64,000 nt of DNA. Source: Pseudomonas fluorescens (GTDB lineage Bacteria; Pseudomonadota; Gammaproteobacteria; Pseudomonadales; Pseudomonadaceae). Below, in pieces: positions 1 through 9,369 of the stretch. Under the pieces are notes generated by a model that searched no databases, was not told the origin of the DNA, and was given only the letters and a program-made list of their open reading frames with translations. Location of the stretch: positions 1 to 64,000 of the forward strand of contig NZ_JAGGOF010000052.1 of the NCBI RefSeq assembly GCF_018614775.1, in the 5' to 3' direction. Position 1 is the first letter of the stretch. Every line of letters begins with the position of its first letter. The translations under genes and the position numbers were made by a program.

Positions 1-36
1 AAGACAGTTGCTCCCACAGTGTTTTTCAGCGTCTGA

Positions 37-735
37 TCAGGCCAGTTCGGCCACGACCGCCGCCAACGCCTTGGCCGGATCGGCTGCCTGGCTGATCGGA
101 CGGCCGATCACCAGGTAATCGGAACCGGCGTCCAGTGCCTGGCGCGGGGTCAGGATGCGCCGCTGGTCGTCCTGGGCGCTGCCTGCCGGACGAATCCCCG
201 GGGTGACCAGTTGCAGCGACGGGTGTGCCGTTTTCAAGGCATTGGCTTCCAGGGCCGAGCAGACCAGACCGTCCAGGCCGGCCTTCTGCGCCAGCGCGGC
301 CAGGCGCAGCACTTGCTCCTGAGGCTCGATGTCCAGGCCGATCCCGGCCAGGTCCTCGCGCTCCATGCTGGTGAGCACGGTCACGCCGATCAACAAGGGT
401 TGCGGGCCGCTGCGCTGGTCCAGCACGTCACGACAGGCCGCCATCATGCGCAGGCCGCCGGAGCAGTGCACGTTGACCATCCACACGCCCATCTCCGCAG
501 CCGCCTTGACGGCCATGGCGGTGGTGTTGGGGATATCGTGGAATTTGAGGTCCAGGAACACTTCGAAGCCCTTGTCCCGCAGCGTGCCGACGATCTCCGA
601 TGCGCAACTGGTGAACAATTCCTTGCCGACTTTGACCCGGCAGAGCGCGGGGTCCAACTGGTCGGCCAGCTTCAGGGCGGCGTCGCGGGTAGGGAAATCC
701 AGGGCGACGATAATGGGCGTCTGGCAGGCGGACAT
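37..735 (-). CDS. pyrF: Orotidine 5'-phosphate decarboxylase
   Basis: It decarboxylates OMP to UMP, the last step of de novo pyrimidine synthesis, in the cytoplasm. The 232-residue product has the usual length and the family's catalytic D-x-K-x-x-D signature (LDLKFHD, about residues 61-67). The phosphate-binding segments VTPGIRP and YLVIGRPI lie near the C-terminus. I chose the ATG giving [15 protein letters not shown] because that is where family similarity starts; an upstream in-frame ATG at 840 would add 35 residues unlike the family. It stands alone, with a REP behind its promoter side (831-855). The first 20 bases of the window look like the end of another REP. Confidence 0.96.
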   Translation of the reverse strand: MSACQTPIIVALDFPTRDAALKLADQLDPALCRVKVGKELFTSCASEIVGTLRDKGFEVFLDLKFHDIPNTTAMAVKAAAEMGVWMVNVHCSGGLRMMAACRDVLDQRSGPQPLLIGVTVLTSMEREDLAGIGLDIEPQEQVLRLAALAQKAGLDGLVCSALEANALKTAHPSLQLVTPGIRPAGSAQDDQRRILTPRQALDAGSDYLVIGRPISQAADPAKALAAVVAELA

Positions 736-830
736 GAGCGGGCTCTCAGGCAGGTCGAAATCGGCGCGCATTGTAGCGGAACCAGCGTCCGTGCGGGACC
801 CGATGATCGGTAAATCTTGATGCGCTGCTT

Positions 831-855
831 TCGCGAGCAAGCCCGCTCCACAGGG
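831..855. repeat. Single REP element
   Basis: It contains TCGCGAGCAAGCCCGCTCCACAG, the pseudomonad REP core, with one C missing from the usual CTCCCACAG end. It lies between the divergent start of pyrF and the 3' end of the AI-2E permease gene. Confidence 0.7.
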
Positions 856-873
856 GGCGATTACATGACTCTT

Positions 874-1911
874 TCAACGCGCCTGGCTTTTGCTCCAGTC
901 GGTCAACAGGCTGTACGCCACCGCCAGCAAGGTCGGGCCGATGAACAGGCCGATGAAACCGAAGGCGATCAGACCGCCGAACACCCCCAGCAGCACGATG
1001 ACCAATGGCAGGTTCCCACCCCGACTGATCAGGTAGGGCTTGAGCACGTTGTCCACGCCACTGATGATGAACGTGCCCCAGATCCCCAGGAACACCGCCA
1101 TGCCATACTCACCCTTCCACGCCAGCCAGGCCGTGGCGGGAATCCAGACCAGGGGTGGCCCCATGGGGATCAGGCTCAGCAGGAAGGTGACGATCCCCAG
1201 CACCAGTGCCCCCGGCACGCCGGCGATCAGGAAGCCGATCAACGCCAGCAAAGCCTGGGCCGCCGCCGTGCCGATCACGCCGTTGACCACCCGTTGCACC
1301 GTCCCGGCCACCAACTCGATGTAGTAACCGGCACGGTCGCCGATCAAGCGTTCCAGCAATCCGTGGACAAACGCCGCCAGGCGCGGGCCGTCACGGTAGA
1401 AAAAGAACACGAACACAATGCTCAGGGTCAGTTCGAGCATGCCGCTGCCAATCTGCTTGCTGCGCGCCAGCAACCAATTACCGACCTGCCCCAGGTACGG
1501 CTTGAGGGTGGCCATCATCGCCGCACCCTGCTGGTCGATGCTGTTCCAGATAGCCACCAGCCGCTCCCCCACCAGCGGCAAGCTGCCCAGCCAGGCCGGG
1601 GCGTCGGGCAGGCCATCGACCTGCACGTCACGGATGAAGGCCGTGGCATCACGCACATGATCGGCCAGGTTGAAACCCAGCCACACCAGCGGCACCGCCA
1701 CCAGCAGCATCCAGCCCACGGTCAGCAGCGCCGCTGCCAGGGATTCACGACCATTGACCCAGCGGGTCAGCAGGCGCATCAACGGCCAACTGGCGAACGC
1801 CAGCACCGCCCCCCAGAACAGCGCCGACCAGAACGGCGCCATTACCCAGAGGCTTGCGCCGAACAACACCAGGAGCAGGATCTGCACCAACAGCCGATCG
1901 TTATTGAGCAT
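874..1911 (-). CDS. AI-2E/PerM family membrane permease
   Basis: This 345-residue polytopic inner-membrane protein belongs to the AI-2E transporter (PerM/YdiK) superfamily. It has two hydrophobic helices near residues 10-50, another at about 60-80, a long amphipathic middle section, and a block of closely spaced helices from about residue 150 onward (LTLSIVFVFFFYRDG, then LLALIGFLIAGVPGALVLGIVTFLLSLIPMGPPLVWIP), as is typical of the family. The true substrate is unknown; family members have been linked to AI-2 export, Na+/H+ exchange or other solutes, so the name should not be read as proof of quorum signalling. It ends KSQAR and has no close operon partner; the DUF4892 gene starts separately. 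Confidence 0.85.
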   Translation of the reverse strand: MLNNDRLLVQILLLVLFGASLWVMAPFWSALFWGAVLAFASWPLMRLLTRWVNGRESLAAALLTVGWMLLVAVPLVWLGFNLADHVRDATAFIRDVQVDGLPDAPAWLGSLPLVGERLVAIWNSIDQQGAAMMATLKPYLGQVGNWLLARSKQIGSGMLELTLSIVFVFFFYRDGPRLAAFVHGLLERLIGDRAGYYIELVAGTVQRVVNGVIGTAAAQALLALIGFLIAGVPGALVLGIVTFLLSLIPMGPPLVWIPATAWLAWKGEYGMAVFLGIWGTFIISGVDNVLKPYLISRGGNLPLVIVLLGVFGGLIAFGFIGLFIGPTLLAVAYSLLTDWSKSQAR

Positions 1912-1971
1912 GTAAGGTCTCGAAAAAGGGTCAGGGCGGGCAACGGCGTGGAACCCGTTACCCGCAACAGC

Positions 1972-2790
1972 TTATCGCAGCAACTCCAGGTGCAGGCCAA
2001 CCGCATCGCCACGCGCGGTTTCCAGGCGCGCCGTGCGCACGCCCTGGCCCACCAGCGCCCGCAACCAGTCTTCGGCCCGGGGACCGGCAATACTGACCCG
2101 CAGGCCCGTATCCAGGTTCAAGGCCCGGGACAACAGGCGCAACCAGGTGTCATCCGGCTCACCGGCCAGACGCGGTAGGTCCAGCACCCCGGTGTCCTTG
2201 AGCTGGCGCAACAGCGTGGCCGAGGTTGGCAATACATCCCCGAGCGCGGTGCTTGCCACAAACTGTTCGACGTGCAGATAGGCCTTGCGATTGCCGCGCG
2301 TGATGCCATACAGCGCAATCAATGTGTTGTCCGCCGGCGGCGCCAGGCGCAGCAGCAGGTAGGCCTGGCCATTGTCGGCGCCGTAGAGCTTGGCATTGCC
2401 GAATACTTCGTTGGCCCACAGGCTGCTTTCGCCGCAATCACGGGCCTGGCACCAGAACAACAGCTCGGCGCCTTGCTTCTGCAAAGCTTCCCGAGCGGCA
2501 GTGAAGGCTTGGGTGGCGGTGTGTTCCGGCGGCAATTCGTAAGTGACCGAGGTCACGTCGCCCCGGGCATCGACCTGGCCGTCGAAGCGCAACTGGCCGC
2601 TGATCTTGCGGATCGAACCCATGGGAAAGACGCGCTCCAGGTCGGCGGTCTGCCGGTAATCGACGATCTGCGCATCGGGCATGCGGGGCACACCCTCCAG
2701 GTCGTGACTGCCGGGCACATCGGCGGCGAACGAAGCCGGGCTGACGCAGGCCAGCATCAGCAGGACGAGTGAATGGACGGATAATTTCAT
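1972..2790 (-). CDS. DUF4892 domain-containing secreted protein
   Basis: The 272-residue protein has a classic signal peptide (MKLSVHSLVLLMLACVSPASFA, cleaved before ADVPG), so it is probably periplasmic. The body resembles DUF4892 proteins of pseudomonads: an N-terminal part (SHDLEGVPRMPDAQIVDYRQ) with a cysteine pair (FWCQARDCGESSLWANEVFGN), and a C-terminal alpha/beta part that could be OmpA-like (LRVSIAGPRAEDWLRALVGQGV). The ATG at 2790 was chosen because the signal peptide begins there; the frame stays open for 17 more codons upstream. Function is unknown. It precedes the AI-2E permease on the same strand with a 60-bp gap, so they may be cotranscribed. Confidence 0.8.
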   Translation of the reverse strand: MKLSVHSLVLLMLACVSPASFAADVPGSHDLEGVPRMPDAQIVDYRQTADLERVFPMGSIRKISGQLRFDGQVDARGDVTSVTYELPPEHTATQAFTAAREALQKQGAELLFWCQARDCGESSLWANEVFGNAKLYGADNGQAYLLLRLAPPADNTLIALYGITRGNRKAYLHVEQFVASTALGDVLPTSATLLRQLKDTGVLDLPRLAGEPDDTWLRLLSRALNLDTGLRVSIAGPRAEDWLRALVGQGVRTARLETARGDAVGLHLELLR

Positions 2791-2919
2791 CGGATCGACT
2801 TGGCCTGGGGCGCCTGGACGCAACGGGCGTCGTCGGTGCACTGCGAGGCAGCTAAGCAGAGGTCTGTCATGGTTGTCTCCCTTTCAACCCGCCCAGCCTC
2901 GACAGTTGCCCGGCGCAAG

Positions 2920-3771
2920 TCAAGAAACGCTGAAGAACCGATTGAAACAGTCTGCTACAAGCGCGGCACCGCCCTCGTCGTTCAGGTGCAGATGATGGCC
3001 GCCGGGCAACTGCTCATGACTGAAGGGTAGACGCTCCAGCAATGCCGGATGCTTGGCCAGCAGCCCCTCGGCAGCCACTACCAGGTGTGCGGGACAACCG
3101 ACCCGCGCCACAAAGGCCATGGCCTGCTCTTCGGTCAGGCGCAGCGGTGATGGCAAGGTCAGGCGGTTGTCGGTGCGCCAGGTGTAGCCGCCAGGAACCG
3201 GCATCAGGCCGCGCTGGGCCAGCAACTCGGCCGCCTCGCGACTGACCGCCACCAGGCCCTTCATGCGCGCCTCGATGGCCCGATCGAGGGTCTTGTAGAC
3301 CGGCTTGCGTTTTTGCTGCAGATCCAACTGTGCCTGGAGGGCCATGCCCATGCGTTCAGCCGCATTATCACCTCTGGCCGTGGGCGGAATGATCCCGTCG
3401 ATCAACCCCAGGTGCGTCACCCGTTCCGGCAAGGCGCCCGCCAGCACCAACGAGACAATGGCGCCCATGGAATGCCCCAACAGGGCGAAACGCTTCAAGC
3501 CCAGCTGTTCGGCGACTTGCAGCACGTCATGGGCATAGTCCCAGAGGGCGTAGCCAGCACCCGGCGGCCGATGTTCCGAGTGACCGTGGCCGGCCATGTC
3601 CAGGGCGATAACCCGCAAGCCGTCCAGCCGCGGGGCCAGGCGGGCGAAACTGTTGGCGTTGTCCAGCCAGCCGTGCAGGGCTATCACCGGGCGGCCATCC
3701 TCCGGCCCGAACAAGTGGGCCGCCAGCTCGATGTGGGGCAGGCTCAGGCGGACTTCTTCGACCGTGCTCAT
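2920..3771 (-). CDS. Alpha/beta hydrolase (first of a coupled pair)
   Basis: This 283-residue cytoplasmic alpha/beta-hydrolase has the oxyanion segment HGWLDNANSF (about residue 34), the nucleophile elbow GHSMGA (Ser near residue 98), an acidic residue region after the lid, and a C-terminal catalytic His in GGHHLHL. Its substrate cannot be told from sequence; relatives include esterases and epoxide-hydrolase-like enzymes. Its start codon overlaps the stop of the upstream hydrolase by 4 nt (ATGA), which implies translational coupling. Together with the hotdog thioesterase upstream, the three genes form a compact unit that is conserved, from memory, in P. aeruginosa. Confidence 0.88.
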   Translation of the reverse strand: MSTVEEVRLSLPHIELAAHLFGPEDGRPVIALHGWLDNANSFARLAPRLDGLRVIALDMAGHGHSEHRPPGAGYALWDYAHDVLQVAEQLGLKRFALLGHSMGAIVSLVLAGALPERVTHLGLIDGIIPPTARGDNAAERMGMALQAQLDLQQKRKPVYKTLDRAIEARMKGLVAVSREAAELLAQRGLMPVPGGYTWRTDNRLTLPSPLRLTEEQAMAFVARVGCPAHLVVAAEGLLAKHPALLERLPFSHEQLPGGHHLHLNDEGGAALVADCFNRFFSVS

Positions 3772-4562
3772 GGACGATGCCCTTCCCAACGCTGGAACAG
3801 GTCCTTGAGCAGATTGGCCGTGTCTTGCGGACGCTCAAGGGGAAACATATGGCCACCGGGCATGCTCAAGGATTCGCCATGGGGCATGCGCCCCACTGAA
3901 CGGGTGTGATGCCGCATCACCACGCGACTCTGCCGGCCGCGCACCACCGCCAGCGGCACCTGCAGCTTACGGGGCCGTCCCGGGCTGGTGTGCGGCACGC
4001 CACGGTAGATGCTGATTTCCGTGGCCGGGTCGAAGCGCAGCCGCAAGCGGTCGCCGACTTGTTGCAGGCCATGTTGCAGGTAGGCGTCAAAGCAATCCGG
4101 GTCGAAACTGCGGAACAGCGTCTTGCCGGCAAAATAGGCCCGGGCCGAGGCCAGGTCAGCGAACTCCTCGCGCCGGCCCAGGGTGCGGCCGGCCGGGGTC
4201 AGGCGGTCGATGAAGCCCAGGCGCTTGGCGGCACGGATCACCCACTGGTCAGCGCGGGTCAGCACCGGGGAATCGAGCATGACCACGCCCCGGTACAACT
4301 GCGGGCAGCGCAACGCCGCGTGCAGGTGCAACACGCCGCCCAGGGAATGACCCACGCCCCACACCGGTGCCGGTTGCTGTTCCAGGTGATGGATCAGTTC
4401 GTCCACCAGGTTGTGCCAGTTGTCGTCCACCGGGAAGCGCGGGTCATGACCGTGCAACTCCAGGTGCGCGACCTCGTACTGCGGTGCCAGCGCGGCGAAC
4501 AGCTTGCCGTAGGTGGCCGATGGGAAACCGTTGGCGTGGGCGAAAAATACCTGTTGCGACAT
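3768..4562 (-). CDS. Alpha/beta hydrolase (second of a coupled pair)
   Basis: The 264-residue protein begins MSQQVFFAHANGFPSATYGKLF, which carries the HANGFP oxyanion signature of a distinct alpha/beta-hydrolase branch. The nucleophile elbow is GVGHSLGGVLH (Ser near residue 82) and the C-terminal His is in SMPGGHMFPLERP. The ATG at 4562 is where similarity begins; the frame is open upstream only through repeat DNA (4649-4695). Its stop overlaps the next hydrolase's start by 4 nt. It is probably an esterase or thioesterase acting on a small acyl substrate, which is inference only. It differs clearly from its neighbour, so this is not a recent tandem duplication. Confidence 0.87.
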   Translation of the reverse strand: MSQQVFFAHANGFPSATYGKLFAALAPQYEVAHLELHGHDPRFPVDDNWHNLVDELIHHLEQQPAPVWGVGHSLGGVLHLHAALRCPQLYRGVVMLDSPVLTRADQWVIRAAKRLGFIDRLTPAGRTLGRREEFADLASARAYFAGKTLFRSFDPDCFDAYLQHGLQQVGDRLRLRFDPATEISIYRGVPHTSPGRPRKLQVPLAVVRGRQSRVVMRHHTRSVGRMPHGESLSMPGGHMFPLERPQDTANLLKDLFQRWEGHRP

Positions 4563-4648
4563 GACAGCCGATCCATAGGGGGAACTGGAGCCGATTCTGC
4601 GCAGAACCCGCGAGCGCGGCAATGACCGTAACTGACAGGAATGATGAC

Positions 4649-4695
4649 GCAAGCTGCAAGCCTCAAGCTTGTAGCTTGTAGCTTGTAGCTCGTAG
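4649..4695. repeat. GCTTGTAGCTTG short tandem repeat
   Basis: Tandem AGCTTGT units (AGCTTGTAGCTTGTAGCTTG) are preceded by their near-inverse AAGCTGCAAGCC. The same repeat family recurs at 27611-27694 and 37144-37170. It separates the thioesterase gene from the two hydrolase genes. Confidence 0.7.
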
Positions 4696-4699
4696 TTCC

Positions 4700-5143
4700 T
4701 CACCGCGCTGGCGGCTGCTCGCCCAGCGGCACGACGGCCATGGTCAAGCGCGATACGCAGTTGACCTTGCCGTCGTCGTTGGTCAGGCGGATGTCCCAGA
4801 CCTGGGTGGTACGGCCCAAGTGGATCATTCGTGCCGTGGCGGTTACCCGTCCGCTGCGCACGCCGCGCAGGTGGTTGGCGTTGATCTCAAGGCCCACGCA
4901 ATAGAATTTGCTGGGGTCGACGCACAGGTAGGCCGCCATGGATCCGACCGTCTCGGCCAGCACCACCGAAGCACCGCCATGCAGCAGGCCGAACGGCTGG
5001 TGAGTGCGGTGATCGACCACCATGCTCGCGGTCAGGGATTCGTCGTCGAACGATTCGAAACGAATGTCCAGCACTTCGCTGATAGTGTTTTTACCGGCGG
5101 CGTTCAGTTGATCGAGGTTGGGGGTGGTGCGCCACAGACTCAT
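4700..5143 (-). CDS. Hotdog-fold acyl-CoA thioesterase (YdiI/PaaI type)
   Basis: The 147-residue product is a single hotdog domain. The helix segment QPFGLLHGGASVVLAETVGSMAA carries the HGGA motif with the downstream catalytic Glu, as in EntH/YdiI thioesterases that hydrolyse acyl- or aroyl-CoA. ATG 5143 is preferred to GTG 5149 because the AAGGA ribosome site lies about 8 nt before the ATG but only 2 nt before the GTG. It is the first gene of the cluster with the two hydrolases. The exact acyl substrate is unknown. Confidence 0.88.
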   Translation of the reverse strand: MSLWRTTPNLDQLNAAGKNTISEVLDIRFESFDDESLTASMVVDHRTHQPFGLLHGGASVVLAETVGSMAAYLCVDPSKFYCVGLEINANHLRGVRSGRVTATARMIHLGRTTQVWDIRLTNDDGKVNCVSRLTMAVVPLGEQPPAR

Positions 5144-5194
5144 CGTCACTTTCCTTAATATTTGTTTTCCAGTTCAAACCTGTCGCGCGGTTTC

Positions 5195-5647
5195 TCAAGG
5201 GTGCTTGAGGCTCTTGAGCCTCATCGCCCCCGCCAACGGCAGGTCACCCTCCAGCTCGGCCAGGCCGGCGGTTTGCACGTGTACAGGTTGTTGCAGGTGG
5301 CCGTGTTGCAATAAACCCAACAGGCTGCCCACCAGCGGGTTATGGCTGACCAACAGCACATCACCCTGATCGTCCAGGTACTCCAGAACCTTTTGCGGCC
5401 GGCTGTCTGGCGTGAGCCAATTGACGGTGATCAGCTGCGGCCCGAACCCCAGCGCTTCGCGCACCAGTTGCGCGGTCTGCTGGGCGCGCCGGTAGGGGCT
5501 GGCATAAATGGCCGCCAACGGTTGGCCGATCAACTGTGCGGCACTGCGCAACACCTCTTCCCGACCGTCGGCAGTCAGGGCCCGCTCGGGGTCGGGGCGG
5601 CTGCCGTAGGGCTCGGCCTCACCATGGCGCAAGACCCAGAGTTTCAT
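5195..5647 (-). CDS. sixA: Phosphohistidine phosphatase SixA
   Basis: The 150-residue histidine phosphatase starts MKLWVLRHGEAEP, with the phospho-acceptor His in RHG at residue 8. It also has the SPYRRAQQTAQ arginine segment and the second histidine in LLVSHNPLVGSLL. In E. coli SixA dephosphorylates phosphohistidine on Hpt domains (ArcB) or PTS proteins; the target here is unknown. It overlaps the DUF4389 gene by 4 nt (ATGA), so the two are translationally coupled. A much longer open frame extends upstream, but it only shadows the neighbouring gene. Confidence 0.93.
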   Translation of the reverse strand: MKLWVLRHGEAEPYGSRPDPERALTADGREEVLRSAAQLIGQPLAAIYASPYRRAQQTAQLVREALGFGPQLITVNWLTPDSRPQKVLEYLDDQGDVLLVSHNPLVGSLLGLLQHGHLQQPVHVQTAGLAELEGDLPLAGAMRLKSLKHP

Positions 5648-5991
5648 AGTTTCGGCTCTTCGTCGCGGACCGGATGCGGCGCCGGTGCCACGGCATGCGG
5701 GGCTTCGCCTTCCGGCGTGCGCGGGGTCGGCCAGTCGGCGAACGGCCAGGGTTTCTGGTCGCTGTGAAACGTGCCGAAACGGCCGATCTGCGCCAGGAAC
5801 TGGCTCAGGCTGTCGCCGATATTCATCAGGCTGGCGCTGGGCGCGCCGTAGATCAGCCGATAGATCAACTGCACCAGTACCACGGCGCCGAGGATGAATT
5901 GCGCCACCTGCCAGACCAGCAGGTAAACCACCATCCACAGCACACGCAGCAGGATGGATTCGTATTGCGGTTGTCCTTTCGGATCGTTCAT
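5644..5991 (-). CDS. DUF4389 membrane protein
   Basis: The 115-residue protein has two adjacent transmembrane helices (ILLRVLWMVVYLLVWQVAQFILGAVVLVQLIYRLIYG, about residues 13-50) followed by a soluble tail rich in Pro and acidic residues. This matches DUF4389 (YggT-like size, unknown role). The conserved segment NIGDSLSQFLAQIGRFGTFHSDQKPWPFADWP is the family hallmark. It lies 4 nt into sixA and starts 29 bp after gpsA, so gpsA, this gene and sixA probably form one transcript. Confidence 0.85.
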   Translation of the reverse strand: MNDPKGQPQYESILLRVLWMVVYLLVWQVAQFILGAVVLVQLIYRLIYGAPSASLMNIGDSLSQFLAQIGRFGTFHSDQKPWPFADWPTPRTPEGEAPHAVAPAPHPVRDEEPKL

Positions 5992-6020
5992 GGCTCGCTC
6001 CTGCTTGCGGTCAACGCGAC

Positions 6021-7046
6021 TCAGTTGAAACCGCTGGTGGAAATGAAATCGACGTCGGTTTTCGGTTCACCACGCATCAACAGTTCGATCACCTGCTCCA
6101 GCGTCCGACCTTCGAACAGGATCGCATGCAACCCGGCCACCAGCGGCATGTACACCCCGGTTTCCTGGGATTTGGCCTTGAGTACCTTGAGGGTATTCAC
6201 GCCTTCGGCCACTTCGCCCAGGCGCGACACAGCCTCTTCCAGGCTCAGGCCCTGGCCGAGGGCAAAGCCGACCTGATAGTTGCGGCTCTTGGGCGAGGAA
6301 CAGGTGACGATGAGGTCGCCAACACCGGCCAACCCCAGGAAGGTCATCGGGTTGGCGCCCTGGCTGACGGCGAAGCGGGTCATCTCCGCCAGCGCCCGGG
6401 TGATCAGCATGCTCTTGGTGTTCTCGCCCATGCCCAGCGCCACCGCCATGCCGGCGATGATTGCGTAGACGTTCTTCAGCGCCCCGCCCAGCTCGACACC
6501 AAAACGGTCGGCGCTGGCATAGACGCGAAAGGTGCGGCCGTGGAGCGCCGCCTGGACCCGCTGGCAGAGTTCTTCGTCTTCGCTGGCGACCACCGTCGCG
6601 GTCAGCGCGTGTTCTGCGATCTCCCGGGCCAGGTTCGGCCCGGAAATCACCCCGATCCGCGCCTTGGGGGCGATGTCTTCGAGAATCTCGCTCATCAGCT
6701 TGAAGGTCTGCGCTTCGATGCCCTTGGTCAGGCTCACCAGCAGCTTGCCGCTCAAGCGTTCGGCATGGGGCGCCAGGACAGCGCGCAAGGCGCTGGAGGG
6801 CAAGGCAACGAAAAACAGCTCGCTGGCCTCGAGGGTCGCCTGCAAATCGGTGACCGGCTCCACTTCCGGGCGGATCTTGATGCCCTTGAGGTAACGCGGG
6901 TTCTCGCGGTTGACCCGAATGGCCTCAGCCTGCTCCGGGTCGCGCATCCATTGGCGCACCGGGTGACCGTTCTCGGCCAACAGGTTGGCCACGGCGGTAC
7001 CGAAACTCCCGCCTCCCAGGACCGCAATCGGGCGCTGATCAGTCAT
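6021..7046 (-). CDS. gpsA: Glycerol-3-phosphate dehydrogenase [NAD(P)+]
   Basis: The enzyme reduces dihydroxyacetone phosphate to sn-glycerol 3-phosphate for phospholipid synthesis in the cytoplasm. The 341-residue product has the Rossmann motif GGGSFGTA (about residues 11-18), the substrate segment SLTKGIE, catalytic Lys in [10 protein letters not shown], and [12 protein letters not shown]. The ATG at 7046 ([16 protein letters not shown]) matches the family start; 44 further codons upstream are not conserved. Its location next to fabAB, with only the receptor cassette between, keeps two membrane-lipid functions close together. Confidence 0.96.
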   Translation of the reverse strand: MTDQRPIAVLGGGSFGTAVANLLAENGHPVRQWMRDPEQAEAIRVNRENPRYLKGIKIRPEVEPVTDLQATLEASELFFVALPSSALRAVLAPHAERLSGKLLVSLTKGIEAQTFKLMSEILEDIAPKARIGVISGPNLAREIAEHALTATVVASEDEELCQRVQAALHGRTFRVYASADRFGVELGGALKNVYAIIAGMAVALGMGENTKSMLITRALAEMTRFAVSQGANPMTFLGLAGVGDLIVTCSSPKSRNYQVGFALGQGLSLEEAVSRLGEVAEGVNTLKVLKAKSQETGVYMPLVAGLHAILFEGRTLEQVIELLMRGEPKTDVDFISTSGFN

Positions 7047-7245
7047 ATGCAATCCGTTCATCCATACCAAGTGGCAATGCGGGGCATTATACGGAGCGGC
7101 CGCAGCGCGACCAGCCCCGGGGACAATTACCACCGGCCGTAGGAAGCTGACCATCAATTCCCAGGAAAATGCTGTCAACGTGAATGGAAAAGTCTTTCAG
7201 CTCGGTTAACATGCGCGCCATTCTCCTGTTATCAAAGGTTGTCCC

Positions 7246-9369
7246 GTGCCCGTTGGCCCTTCCCGCTCCGGTTCGTCACTGCTATTGGCGCTGATCATCA
7301 GCCCGCCGGTGCTGGCCGACGATCTGTTCGTGGACAGCCAGCCCCTGCCCCAGGTGCTGACGGCCACGCGCCTGAAGCAATCACCGGCGGCGGTGCCGGG
7401 CAGCATGACCGTGCTCGACAGCGAATTGATCAAGGCCAGCGGCGCTCGGGACATCAGCGAATTGCTGCGGCTGGTGCCGGGGATGATGGTCGGTAATATC
7501 AGCGGCAACCAGGCCGCCGTGAATTACCACGGCACCAACGCCAGCGAAGCACGCCGGATGCAAGTGCTGATCGACGGTCGCTCGGTGTATCGCGCCGGCC
7601 TCGCCACGGTGGACTGGAGCGATATCCCCGTCGCCATGGAAGACATCGAGCGGATCGAAGTCTTCCGCGGCCCCAACACCGTCAGCTACGGCGCCAACGC
7701 GCTGATGGCGGTGGTCAACATCATTACCCGCAACCCGGCCGACAGCCATGGCACCCGGCTGAAAATCACCCGCGGCCAGCGCGGTATAAGCGACTGGTAT
7801 GCCAGCCAGGGCAGCGGCTGGGAGGGCGGCGACCTGCGGCTTTCGTTGTCCGGTCAGGAAGACGACGGTTTCGACAGTGACCGCAACGGCGCCGATTACC
7901 GCGACAGCCGGCGCCTGAATCGCCTCAACCTGTCGGTCAGCCAGACCCTGGATGAGCGACAAAGCATCGACTGGCAATTGAACGCCAAGGACGGGACCAA
8001 CCAGCGGCCCTATACCTACCGCCCGGTGTTTGCCGGGATTACCGCCGCTGGGGATAATTCCGACGTCATCGCCAAGGACTATGCCGGCTCGCTACGCTGG
8101 AACCTCGACCTGGACCCCAACCACAGCCTTTATGTACAGGGCTCGATCCAGCACTGGGATCGCCAGCAGACCTGGCGCGCCTGTGATGCCGAGGTGTCCT
8201 TCAGTCCGCAACTGACTGACCTGTGGCAGCTCAACCCGAACTATGCCGAGAAACTGGCGCGCAACATCCCCTCGTTCACCGGCAGCGGCGCGCCGCCCGG
8301 CACGCCGCAGGAACAGGCGCTGGCCAATCAGGTGCTCGACCAGTGGCGCAACGGCGCCTCGCAAACCCTGTGCGGCGATATCGACCAGAGTACCCGCGAG
8401 TCGCGCTACGACCTGGAAATCCAGGACACCCTGAGCCTGTCCGATAGCCTGCGCCTGGTCACCGGAGCGAATTACCGCTACGACCGGGCCGACTCCGAGA
8501 CCTACTTCAACGGGACGCTGGACGACACCACCACGCGACTGTTCGGCCAGCTCGAATGGCGGGCCAGCGAGCACTGGCTGCTACAAGGCGGCGCGATGTT
8601 CGAGGACACGCGCCTGACCGGCAGTTCGCTGACCCCGCGGGTGGCAGTCAACTACCTGATCACCCCACGCCATGGCCTGCGTGCCGTGTATTCCGAAGCC
8701 GTGCGCTCGCCGGACATGTTCGAGAACAACGTCAACTGGAGCTATCAGGTCACCAACCTGCAACCGGCCGCCTTCGGCCAGCGCAGTGCCCGTTATTTCG
8801 TCGTGACCCGTGGCCCAGGCAATCTGGAGCAGGAACACATGCGCTCCCGGGAACTGGGCTACAACGGTTATTTCATGGACCTGGGCCTGACGGTCGATGT
8901 GAAGCTGTTTCATGACGAAATCACCGGCATGATCAGCGAACCGCTGCGCAACAATCAGTACATCGCCAGCAACAGCAACGAATCCCGCTTCTCCGGGGCC
9001 GAAACCCAGTTCGACTGGCGCATGACCCGCGCCGACCGCCTGCGCCTGACCTATGCCTACGTCGACGCCCAGGCCAGCAACCGCCTCGACGAACAACTGA
9101 CCGCCCGCAACAGCGGTTCGGCCGGCTGGCTGCGAGACTGGGGCCGGGGTTGGAACAGCGCGGTGTTCTATTACGGCGCCGATGCCCTGAACGGCTATCG
9201 CTTCGAACGGGTCGACACCCGCCTTGCCCGGCGTATTCCCTTGGGCAAGACCAGCCTGGAACTGGCCGGTGTCCTGCAACAGCGCCTGGACAATCAACCC
9301 ACCACGTTCGTCGACAACCGCTACGAATCCCGACATGTGCTGTATTTCAGCGCAGAGTTGTCCTTCTAG
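7246..9369 (+). CDS. TonB-dependent outer-membrane receptor
   Basis: The 707-residue protein has a signal peptide (SLLLALIISPPVLA), an N-terminal plug (VLTATRLKQSPAAVPGSMTVLD through VFRGPNTVSYGANALMAVVNIITR, about residues 35-165) and a long beta-barrel ending in AELSF with the terminal Phe needed for barrel insertion. GTG 7246 is the best start: AAAGG lies 7 nt upstream, and the nearby ATG at 7211 is in another frame and closes quickly. The ligand is unknown; the plug is of the general BtuB/siderophore type but no Fur box is evident. The stop at 9369 directly abuts the next gene's ATG, so the receptor is cotranslated with a binding protein and a hybrid kinase. Confidence 0.93.
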   Translation: MPVGPSRSGSSLLLALIISPPVLADDLFVDSQPLPQVLTATRLKQSPAAVPGSMTVLDSELIKASGARDISELLRLVPGMMVGNISGNQAAVNYHGTNASEARRMQVLIDGRSVYRAGLATVDWSDIPVAMEDIERIEVFRGPNTVSYGANALMAVVNIITRNPADSHGTRLKITRGQRGISDWYASQGSGWEGGDLRLSLSGQEDDGFDSDRNGADYRDSRRLNRLNLSVSQTLDERQSIDWQLNAKDGTNQRPYTYRPVFAGITAAGDNSDVIAKDYAGSLRWNLDLDPNHSLYVQGSIQHWDRQQTWRACDAEVSFSPQLTDLWQLNPNYAEKLARNIPSFTGSGAPPGTPQEQALANQVLDQWRNGASQTLCGDIDQSTRESRYDLEIQDTLSLSDSLRLVTGANYRYDRADSETYFNGTLDDTTTRLFGQLEWRASEHWLLQGGAMFEDTRLTGSSLTPRVAVNYLITPRHGLRAVYSEAVRSPDMFENNVNWSYQVTNLQPAAFGQRSARYFVVTRGPGNLEQEHMRSRELGYNGYFMDLGLTVDVKLFHDEITGMISEPLRNNQYIASNSNESRFSGAETQFDWRMTRADRLRLTYAYVDAQASNRLDEQLTARNSGSAGWLRDWGRGWNSAVFYYGADALNGYRFERVDTRLARRIPLGKTSLELAGVLQQRLDNQPTTFVDNRYESRHVLYFSAELSF

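Noticed and set aside
817..2178. A 453-codon plus-strand frame across the AI-2E permease gene
   Set aside because: Gln/His/Arg-rich antisense shadow starting in a REP.
5648..5938. N-terminal extension of sixA by about 97 codons
   Set aside because: The extension is an off-frame reading of the DUF4389 gene; SixA similarity begins at MKLWVLRHG.
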